A stretch of 23,894 nucleotides of DNA, taken from IMG/VR virus record IMGVR_UViG_3300020446_000078, positions 1 to 23,894 of that record. One strand, given 5' to 3'. Each line of letters starts with the position of its first letter. Position 1 is the stretch's first letter. Origin of the DNA: a virus. Under the pieces are notes generated by a model, which made no database searches, was not told the DNA's origin, and worked only from the letters and a program-made list of their open reading frames with translations. Made by a program: the position numbers and the translations under genes. Shown in pieces: positions 19,901 to 23,894 of this stretch.

Positions 19901-21150
19901 TCAAAATAGAATCTGCACTTGGTTTACAAGATTCAATTCTAGTTGTTGGAGCTGGAAATACATCAGAATTTGCTACATTTGAAGGAATAACTACTTCTAC
20001 TGGATATGTAAAAGTAAATGATGAAATTATTTACTATAATGGTATAACAAATGTTGGACTAGGTATTTCTATAAGAGGATTTGATGACTCATTAATTGTT
20101 ACTCATCCAGTGAATAGTATAGCTCGTAAATATGAATTTAACGGATTATCACTTACAGGTATTAATACTACTCACGATATGCCAAGTGAAGCACTGCTTC
20201 AAAATAAATCTGATATAGACAATTATTTCCTTAAAGTTCCAATAGGTGCAGGTAGACCTAATTTGCAAAATAGATCTACTGGTGATTCTCAGGCAAGTTT
20301 TACAGATGAAAGATCTGGTGGAGGTTCAGAGGGACATGCATCTAAAAACATACAATATAATTCAATTTATCCTGTATTTAATACTTTACAACCTGGCCAA
20401 ACAGCATTAAGTGCTCAATTAAGATCTGTGAGTGGAACTAGTGTTGGTGGACAAGAAGTTTCATTCTTAGATCAAGGATTTGAAGATATTGAATTGAATA
20501 AAATTAATCCACTAACAACCACTAGATTAGTTGCTTCGTCTCAAAATGAAAACTCTAGAATAACTAATTTACCAAAAAGTAGATCATCTACAATATCAAT
20601 GAGATTTACAACAGAGGATGAAAATTTATCACCTGTTGTTGATGTTGCTAATGGAACAGTCATTTATGTAAGAAATAGGTTAAACAAACCTGTCACTGAT
20701 TTTGTAAATGATAGTAGAGTCAAATTAAATAATGATCCTCATGCAGCGATTTACATTTCAAATCAAGTAAATCTCAAACAACCAGCAACTTCACTCAAAG
20801 TTTTAGTCAGTGCAGATCGTAGAGACTCAGCTGATTTCCGTGTTCTGTACAAATTAATCAGACAAGACTCTGAAGGTGTTGATCAATCGTTTAATTTATT
20901 CCCCGGTTTTGACAATCTTACTGATACCGATGGAGATGGATTTGGTGATTTAGTTGTGGATCCTTCCAAAAATACTGGTAAACCAGATGTATTGACACCT
21001 GCGAGTGTTGATGGTGAGTTTATTGAGTATCAATTCAGTATTGATGATCTTGCTGAGTTCACTGGATTCCAAATCAAGATTGATATAAGTGGAACAAATG
21101 AGGCAGAGGCACCTAAATTCAAAGACTTGAGGGTTATAGCATTAGCATGA
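13945..21150 (+). CDS. DUF4815-type baseplate/tail structural protein, 2401 aa
   Basis: The N-terminus matches the conserved phage DUF4815 opening: SPYFDDFKKDNNFYRVLF, then PVQARELTTLQSILQDQIE and FKEGSMVIPG (residues about 10-70). A second signature lies at 1129-1185: RYTMRDIGKIEDRVDNLE, LSLLELD and LQIQDADGLSRFKTGF, partly coiled-coil. A third lies at 1582-1745: DPLAQSFTVDE, TSVDIFMRKKD, SPVYLEAGTQY and NGSIWTPSQFED. A Pro run (PPPPIPV) near 1557 precedes the third. Residues about 1820-1890 hold two G-x-G-Y modules, and a fibre-like segment with H-G and RG motifs follows to about 2060. A Ca-type loop is at 2327-2335. The C-terminus (FKDLRVIALA) is typical of marine phage homologues. The location after gp8 suggests a baseplate-periphery protein in the T4 gene 9/10 position; exact equivalence is not claimed. 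The ATG is three bases after the gp8 stop, without a strong Shine-Dalgarno. Confidence 0.85.
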   Translation: MPQKTNLNISPYFDDFKKDNNFYRVLFNPGKPVQARELTTLQSILQDQIESFGSHMFKEGSMVIPGNISYDAQYFSIKLDSIHLGIAVSVYVDNLKGKILTGQKSGIKVLVDNYALPNDSTGITDLTFFIKYLDSGNNNNVSFLDDGEDLLIDEGFVYGNTPVNSGDSVATLIENNATAVGCSASIADGVFFVRGHFINVSADKIVLDPYTNSPSYRVGLFIQEQIVNADQDSTLNDNARGFSNFAAPGADRLKISTKLTKKGLTDFNDKNFIELIRLDDGELKKLQNESQYSLIKDYFAKRTFEESGNYSLKNFQLNAFESLNDGLSNEGIFTSNEITDQGNTPSDDLLALKVSPGKAYVRGYDIERPATTILDLDKPRDKKQLSNSIVPFRNGNLFQVNRAAGTPKIGLDGSANIELYDRRKGATNNATSGTGTLIGNARVYAFENHDASGGSAETIFDLYLFDIQTYTFLNLNKTLSNIDLPDTSFVEGLSSGATGFAVSSGGNSATVTLRDTSGTFIAGEQIRINGNDGNAIGASRTIATVSEKSLRDVKSVYQDASTLGLQTDFSADIVLKPSPIRELGPGDEVNVSGSNVLTCAGKTFGSLRVGDIIIVNLTTDASPRFNLVSSISSDLKSVTLAAVTNVSGVCVGTVLASATATGISVGKPAVKNENTGLFAQLQEKNVSDVDLSNSELTIKAQITGKSTDSEGDLVFDTSDLVGITSAFFETFDSDRYSVILANGTIESIASDQFTLSNNASTVTITGMQASQTNNVTVNVTAKKVSISTKQKIFDRSHVVNVDKCISGISTVNGLSQNNFFGLRVDDKVISLNTPDVVNVVGVYESVTNVAPVLDKLVFVSGLSLDTASLLGEKIIGSVSGAIAQITERSSATTVEIAYLTQQTFQIGETVTFEESNIITNLQNVTIGSYLNITSSYNLDKGQRNGFLDYSRLVRKDNVRVPNRRLKIIVNRYTVPSNDKGDVFTVGSYDEERFSKDVPILEGGIRATDTLDFRPRVADFSVATSSPFDFDNRNFASAGTNPTLVPSPNESSIIGISHYLPRTDKIILDPSANIDERYTSGEFVIVKGVPSKNPIAPNDIELGMTVATVELPAYLYDPKDVKITIKDNRRYTMRDIGKIEDRVDNLETITSLSLLELDTKTLQIQDADGLSRFKTGFFVDDFKDNSLLDINNPDCKVDIDIENQHLITPTDFYALKPELALKESIDSTTADFSANLELLDAGIKKTGDILTLDYEEDILLDQPLASRVENVNPFSVVSFRGNLTINPSADIWTRNVVLDNGNRTLFGDPADSFAAQVLVSSEPDTHIRSRNVGFEATTLKPNTQYYPFFDSTSGIDIIPKLIEVTMASGSFTIGETVQALIQTNTSGDFGPTLIGRFRLAQPNHKSGPFSTPTLTYSNNPYNPSVIIPTTYSSSTTVVNIDIASLIEEAQGRFFGYINTNTLLVGETSGAIADVVNRRLITDRVGDVNGSFFIRDPLTTPAPPLRFTNGDNSFKLTSSSTNEVTVAGSPAVSSVQTTYSTSGIVDTFSQTTVGIRELPPPPIPVIININITNVFHEMEVDDGDPLAQSFTVDETGAFLTSVDIFMRKKDVKEKLTVQVRTVELGTPTLIQVQNFAQVVLDPSQINVSEDASAATNVKFPSPVYLEAGTQYCIVLLAPTTNNYEAWIARMGEATIGTQSLPDSENVIISQQYIGGSLFKSQNGSIWTPSQFEDMKIKLYKAKFTTTDATAFFYNPELNYESGQVPKLPSNPIKSYPRKLKVGINNITASLPSSQSFDSGRKVSEGTQPGPFGFIESVGGPISSLGGSGITNVGAGYSNGQYANVPLFAITGNGSGGTATVTISGGVVNAINSINSAGNGYAAGDIVGLTTSNMTRGGGAQITVDSITGTDTLYLTNVQGQAFTVGQDLVVYDDSGTAVAYANTNITSSSVLDDLHTGNVIEVAHYNHGMSASNNKVQISNIQPTTQPIKIESALGLQDSILVVGAGNTSEFATFEGITTSTGYVKVNDEIIYYNGITNVGLGISIRGFDDSLIVTHPVNSIARKYEFNGLSLTGINTTHDMPSEALLQNKSDIDNYFLKVPIGAGRPNLQNRSTGDSQASFTDERSGGGSEGHASKNIQYNSIYPVFNTLQPGQTALSAQLRSVSGTSVGGQEVSFLDQGFEDIELNKINPLTTTRLVASSQNENSRITNLPKSRSSTISMRFTTEDENLSPVVDVANGTVIYVRNRLNKPVTDFVNDSRVKLNNDPHAAIYISNQVNLKQPATSLKVLVSADRRDSADFRVLYKLIRQDSEGVDQSFNLFPGFDNLTDTDGDGFGDLVVDPSKNTGKPDVLTPASVDGEFIEYQFSIDDLAEFTGFQIKIDISGTNEAEAPKFKDLRVIALA
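19405..19640 (+). repeat. Pair of G-x-G-Y modules in the DUF4815 protein
   Basis: The two units are anchored by I-T-N-V-G-A-G-Y-S-N-G-Q-Y (residue about 1828) and I-N-S-A-G-N-G-Y-A-A-G-D (about 1873), joined by G-N-G-S-G-G-T-A-T-V-T-I-S-G-G-V-V-N-A-I. They keep the same order of strand, G-x-G-Y turn, Gly-Ala/Thr-Ala strand and G-x-hydrophobic strand as in gp8 and the giant protein. They lie between the conserved DUF4815 core and the C-terminal domain. Confidence 0.7.
20923..20949 (+). other. Calcium-binding-type loop D-T-D-G-D-G-F-G-D
   Basis: Residues 2327-2335 of the DUF4815 protein carry Asp at positions 1, 3, 5 and 9, with Gly at 6. This is the spacing of thrombospondin type 3 and dockerin/EF-hand loops. 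Position 12 is Val rather than Asp/Glu, so it is closer to the TSP3 type than to a canonical EF-hand. It sits in an apparent insertion in the otherwise conserved C-terminal beta domain. Metal binding is inference. Confidence 0.5.
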
Positions 21151-21350
21151 TAAGAGTTGAAGGTCATAAAAATCTCTTTAGAGATGAAAAAACTGGTGCT
21201 ATAATCAACTGTGATACAAATGGTTATGCTCAATATAAAAAATCTAGACAACGTAATCAATCTCAAAAATCTGAAATTGATCGTCTTAGATATGAATTAG
21301 ATGAAATCAAATCATTGCTTGGTGAATTAATCAAGAAAAATGAAATATAA
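21147..21350 (+). CDS. Small conserved phage protein with C-terminal coiled coil, 67 aa
   Basis: The start overlaps the previous stop by four bases (ATGA), and GAGGG at 21129-21133 is a possible Shine-Dalgarno at long spacing. The N-terminal half, MIRVEGHKNLFRDEKTGAII, is a sequence type I recognise from many T4-like marine phages at this locus; no function is known. Residues about 33-66 form a charged heptad-like helix (QKSEIDRLRYELDEIKSLL), suggesting oligomerisation. Translational coupling to the large upstream gene suggests a partner or assembly factor for it, but this is inference. The TAA stop lies inside the next late promoter box. Confidence 0.8.
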   Translation: MIRVEGHKNLFRDEKTGAIINCDTNGYAQYKKSRQRNQSQKSEIDRLRYELDEIKSLLGELIKKNEI

Positions 21351-21353
21351 ATA
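21346..21353 (+). promoter_or_regulatory. T4-type late promoter box TATAAATA overlapping a stop codon
   Basis: A second perfect TATAAATA lies 28 bases before the ATG of the 114-residue gene. Its central TAA (21348-21350) is also the stop codon of the 67-residue gene. The following 31-base gap (21351-21381) holds no other recognisable signal. With the box before gp8, both of the gaps longer than 15 bases in this window carry the same octamer. Confidence 0.75.
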
Positions 21354-21381
21354 TATCATAGATCATCATATTATTGAATAG

Positions 21382-21726
21382 ATGGCAGCAGTATATGTTA
21401 GCAATCTTGTTATAAACACAGGAGCTACATTCACACAAAAATTTACGTTGGAAAATGTTTCCTCGAATTCGGCACTACAACTGTCTGGATTCGGTGTTAA
21501 AGCTGAGATGAGAAAACACTCTGGTAGTGTTAGTGCAGCAGCAACTTTTACCGCGTTAATATCTGATCCTGCTGCTGGTATAATCCAAGTGGGATTGACT
21601 AGCACCACAACTGCTGGTATAAAACCCGGAAGATACGTTTATGACGTTATCGTTGTGGATAGTGCAAGTGAGGTTACAAGAGTTGTAGAGGGATCTGTCC
21701 TAGTGCGTCAAGGAGTTACACGCTAA
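21382..21726 (+). CDS. Virion structural protein, beta-sandwich-like, 114 aa
   Basis: Short, beta-rich protein of a common phage type. An N-terminal strand leads into INTGATFTQKFTLEN, followed by LSGFGVKAEMRKHSGS, a central D-P-A-A-G-I-I-Q-V-G-L strand, KPGRYVYDVIVVD and the C-terminal EGSVLVRQGVTR. This order (x-G-x-x-F, L-x-G-x-x-x-x-A-x-x-R-K, G-x-Y-x-Y-D-V, x-G-x-V-x-V...V-T-R) is what I know from small Ig-like tail/fibre-associated proteins next to fibre genes; no precise role is known. It is the first gene after the second late promoter. Its Shine-Dalgarno is weak. Its stop overlaps the next ATG by one base (TAATG). Confidence 0.75.
   Translation: MAAVYVSNLVINTGATFTQKFTLENVSSNSALQLSGFGVKAEMRKHSGSVSAAATFTALISDPAAGIIQVGLTSTTTAGIKPGRYVYDVIVVDSASEVTRVVEGSVLVRQGVTR
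21710..21715 (+). promoter_or_regulatory. Shine-Dalgarno AAGGAG for the 76-aa gene
   Basis: AAGGAG lies inside the end of the 114-residue gene, ten bases before the ATG at 21726. It supports this start and, with the TAATG junction, coupled translation. Confidence 0.65.
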
Positions 21727-21956
21727 TGCCTGATAACATAAAAGTTAGAATTGGTCAACAAAATGCAGTTAAGGTAGTATCATCCTTAGCTGGAAATATT
21801 AGTGGAACATTAGCTGGTTTATCTGATGTTGACATTACCAATCCACAGAATGGTATGGTTCTTGTATATGATTCTAGTACAACTAAATGGACAGGAGTTC
21901 TTGAATTAACACCCGGTTCGACACAAAATTTGGATATCAATGGAGGAAACTTCTAA
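21726..21956 (+). CDS. Small fibre-like structural protein, 76 aa
   Basis: The N-terminus MPDNIKVRIGQQNAVKVVSS leads to LAGLSDVDITNPQNGMVLVY and DSSTTKWTGV. The L-S-D-V-x-x-x-x-P-x-N-G-x-x-L-x-Y-D-x-x-x-x-K-W block is a short repeat commonly seen in phage fibre and virion proteins, where it can occur in several copies; here it stands alone. The C-terminus D-I-N-G-G-N-F resembles the end of the next gene product (I-I-D-G-G-V-F). A role as a small fibre, adaptor or decoration protein is inferred. The gene abuts the next ATG directly (TAAATG). Confidence 0.75.
   Translation: MPDNIKVRIGQQNAVKVVSSLAGNISGTLAGLSDVDITNPQNGMVLVYDSSTTKWTGVLELTPGSTQNLDINGGNF
21942..21946 (+). promoter_or_regulatory. 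Shine-Dalgarno GGAGG for the 569-aa gene
   Basis: GGAGG lies ten bases before the ATG at 21957. It is the strongest ribosome-binding site in the window and is embedded in the codons for the Gly-Gly near the end of the 76-residue protein. It fixes the start of the fibre gene. Confidence 0.75.
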
Positions 21957-23666
21957 ATGGCAAGTATAATACGAGTAAAAAGATCGACTGGTAACACTGC
22001 ACCGTCGAATCTACAATTCGGTGAGGTAGCATTAACCATAGGTGCTGGTGTTGCTGGTAATAAGGGTGAAAGACTCTTTGTTGGTGATGACAGTCTTAAC
22101 TCTGATGTAGTCGGAGGTAAGTATTACACTGACTTGATGGCACATACGCCCGGCTCTATTGCTGGTGTTGCCAACGCAGCTAACGCAGCGAATGGTTTCG
22201 TAGCAATAGTTGATCAAAATCGAAAGGTAGATGAATGGAATGTAGATGATTTGAGATTGGATGGAAATACTTTATCCTCTCAAACAACCGATGCAGATAT
22301 AATTTTTAATCCTGATGGATCTGGAGACGTAATGATTCCAGATGATACCAAACTTGGATTTGGTGGAGGAAGTGACGGTGCATCTGCACCTGACGCAACT
22401 ATTGAATATGATGAAAATGGAACAGATAAGATACAGGTTGCAGGGGCAGATTGGGTTTATGGTAACACTGTTGCACTTACTTTATTAGATACCACTCAAT
22501 CTAATAGTAAAGATACTGGATCTTTAGTTACTGAAGGTGGTGTTGGTATAGAGAAAAACTTGAATGTGGGTGGAAATTTAAATGTTGCTGGAGTAGGTAC
22601 ATTCGTTGGTGGAATAATAATTGATCCAAATTCACCATTAAGAGTAGGTAATATTGGTATTCATTCAAATAAGATTGAAACACTTGCAGGTGGTGGTAAT
22701 CAAATATTCATTGACCCATTTCCAAGTGGTTTAAGCAATGAAGGTGATGTTATCATCAAAGGTAACTTACAAGTTGATGGTACTACAACAGCAGTAAACT
22801 CAACTAACGTTACTGTTAATGATCCAATTATGCGTGTTGGTGATGTAACAAGTGTTAGATCAGTTATGGCAACTGTTAGTAGTGGAACTGATACTATTAC
22901 AGTTGATTCAGTTACTGGATTGCAAGTTGATGATGTTGTTGCTGCTACAGGCATTCCCGGAGGCACAACAATAACGAATATAAACTCAGGAACAAAAGTA
23001 ATAACCCTGAGTGCAAACGTAACATCCGGTATTTCAACCACTTCACAGTTAACAATAACTCACGCAAAGGATACCAATACTGATCGTGGTATTTCATTCA
23101 ACTATAATACAAGTTCTGGAACAACTAATAATAAAACAGGTTTCTTTGGATATAATGATAGTGCAGGTGAAGGAAGTAGTGCTCCAGCAAGAGCTTTTAC
23201 ATACATACCTGATGCAACTGTTAGTAATGAGGTTGTTACTGGAACCAGAGGTAACTTAGATATTAAGGGTATCTACTATCAGACTGGTGATTTTGCAACT
23301 CATGGTGTAGTATACTTTGATAGCACTGGTTTACAAAACTCCTCTGATGCTCCAAGTTCAGCAACAATTACTTCAACACAGATTTTAACAGCTGTTACTG
23401 AAGTAACAATCGCATTACCAAGTGCATTATCTGTAGTTGCTGGTGATAGAATCACACAACAAGGAGGTGGAACTCAACAAGGTGTTGTTAAGTCCACATC
23501 TAACACAACATCCATTACATTAATTGGTGTTCAGGGAACTTTCACTAATTCTAATGATCTTATAAAAAATGGATCTCCAACATCAATCACACCTAGTTCT
23601 GCACCAAGTGTAGTTTACACTGACAAACCTGTCTGGACTAATATCATAGACGGAGGAGTCTTCTAA
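21957..23666 (+). CDS. Tail-fibre-like protein with Mtd-like N-terminal domain, 569 aa
   Basis: Residues 1-65 (IIRVKRSTGNTAPSNLQFGE, then K-G-E-R-L-F-V-G-D-D) resemble the N-terminal virion-attachment domain shared by Mtd-type and many marine phage fibre proteins. At about 187-213 come TGSLVTEGGVGI and NLNVGGNLNVAG; at about 263-296 come IIKGNLQVDGTTTAVNSTNV and NDPIMRVGD, a common fibre-shaft pattern. Residues 306-341 hold a T-D-T-I-T-V-D...G-I-P-G-G-T-T-I unit. Near 375-425, DRGISFNYN, KTGFFGYND and FTYIPDAT form a block recognisable from cyanophage and uncultured marine phage fibres. No enzymatic motif and no C-type-lectin variable region are seen. It probably contacts the host surface or decorates the virion; the receptor is unknown. 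The gene follows the 76-residue gene without a gap. Confidence 0.8.
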   Translation: MASIIRVKRSTGNTAPSNLQFGEVALTIGAGVAGNKGERLFVGDDSLNSDVVGGKYYTDLMAHTPGSIAGVANAANAANGFVAIVDQNRKVDEWNVDDLRLDGNTLSSQTTDADIIFNPDGSGDVMIPDDTKLGFGGGSDGASAPDATIEYDENGTDKIQVAGADWVYGNTVALTLLDTTQSNSKDTGSLVTEGGVGIEKNLNVGGNLNVAGVGTFVGGIIIDPNSPLRVGNIGIHSNKIETLAGGGNQIFIDPFPSGLSNEGDVIIKGNLQVDGTTTAVNSTNVTVNDPIMRVGDVTSVRSVMATVSSGTDTITVDSVTGLQVDDVVAATGIPGGTTITNINSGTKVITLSANVTSGISTTSQLTITHAKDTNTDRGISFNYNTSSGTTNNKTGFFGYNDSAGEGSSAPARAFTYIPDATVSNEVVTGTRGNLDIKGIYYQTGDFATHGVVYFDSTGLQNSSDAPSSATITSTQILTAVTEVTIALPSALSVVAGDRITQQGGGTQQGVVKSTSNTTSITLIGVQGTFTNSNDLIKNGSPTSITPSSAPSVVYTDKPVWTNIIDGGVF

Positions 23667-23679
23667 CATAAAAAAAATT

Positions 23680-23892
23680 ATGAATTCTCAAAATAATGAC
23701 GTTGATGTGAACACTTTGATTAAACTTTATAATCAAAAAATTGCTACATTAACTAACCAAAATATACTTTTGGAAGCAAAATTGACAACAGTATTAACTG
23801 ACTTTAATGATGAAAAAACAAAGTTAGCCCAACAGGCACTTGAATGGCAAGAAAAATACGAAAACTTAGCATCAGAGGTTGAAGCAGAGTAA
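23680..23892 (+). CDS. Small coiled-coil protein of unknown function, 70 aa
   Basis: I do not recognise a named family. Apart from the first ten residues, the protein is predicted by eye to be helical with hydrophobic heptads (TLIKLYNQKIATL, NILLEAKLTTVL, LAQQALEWQEKYENL). It is acidic at the C-terminus (ASEVEAE), with no membrane segment. Short coiled-coil ORFs of this kind are frequent between fibre and neck genes of T4-like marine phages. The 13-base upstream gap is A-rich with no clear Shine-Dalgarno; GGAGG at 23652-23656 is 23 bases away. The stop TAA shares its last base with the next ATG. Confidence 0.7.
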   Translation: MNSQNNDVDVNTLIKLYNQKIATLTNQNILLEAKLTTVLTDFNDEKTKLAQQALEWQEKYENLASEVEAE

Positions 23893-23894
23893 TG
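23892..23894 (+). CDS. Start codon of the next gene, truncated by window end
   Basis: The window ends in TAATG: the TAA of the 70-residue gene shares its last A with an ATG at 23892-23894. The same junction type occurs at 21724-21728, so a coupled downstream gene is likely. Nothing of its product is visible. Confidence 0.5.

Noticed and set aside
21957-23666. A diversity-generating retroelement target, suggested by the Mtd-like N-terminus of the fibre protein
   Set aside because: No C-type-lectin variable region is visible at its C-terminus, and there is no template repeat or reverse transcriptase in the window. The N-terminal domain alone is common in fibres without such elements.
1-23894. 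tRNA genes, CRISPR arrays, insertion sequences, integrase or attachment sites
   Set aside because: Coding sequence covers nearly the whole window and the longest gap is 36 bases. No cloverleaf, direct-repeat array, transposase or recombinase motif was seen on either strand.

Overview
The window is a stretch of a tailed-phage genome: the baseplate and tail-fibre part of a T4-like marine myovirus (contractile tail), of the sort known from cyanophages (Prochlorococcus/Synechococcus) and pelagiphages (SAR11). Reasons: all genes lie on the + strand, with overlaps or gaps of at most 36 bases. The DNA is very AT-rich (about one third G+C by eye). A recognisable T4 gp8 homologue lies between two very large structural genes. 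Two perfect T4-type late-promoter boxes (TATAAATA) stand before genes. The host cannot be fixed from this DNA; low G+C fits either Prochlorococcus or a SAR11-type host.

Layout. Bases 1-41 hold at most the last codons of an upstream gene (gp6 by T4 synteny, weakly supported). Bases 43-12345 are one 4100-residue ORF in the place where T4 has gene 7. It has a phage-conserved N-terminus, then a long series of small beta-rich repeat modules, a YHYH domain, and conserved C-terminal blocks. Bases 12382-13941 encode gp8, a baseplate wedge protein enlarged relative to T4 gp8. Bases 13945-21150 encode a 2401-residue DUF4815-type tail/baseplate protein. Five small-to-medium genes follow: a 67-residue coiled-coil protein, a 114-residue beta-sandwich-like virion protein, a 76-residue fibre-like protein, a 569-residue tail-fibre-like protein with an Mtd-like N-terminus, and a 70-residue coiled-coil protein. 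The stop of the last one overlaps the ATG of a gene that continues outside the window.

How the genes work together. The first three are expected to build the baseplate wedge and its periphery. The 114-, 76- and 569-residue proteins look like fibre or decoration components. Late promoters before gp8 and before the 114-residue gene would split the region into at least two late units. ATGA, TAATG and TAAATG junctions suggest translational coupling in the second unit.

I find no defence system, tRNA, CRISPR, integrase, transposon or retroelement. The most interesting points are the giant repeat-built gene-7-position protein, the sharing of the same short modules among three adjacent baseplate genes, the YHYH domain in a virion protein, and a strong codon-pair pattern: Pro-Gly and Gly-Pro are written so as to avoid CCWGG and GGWCC.
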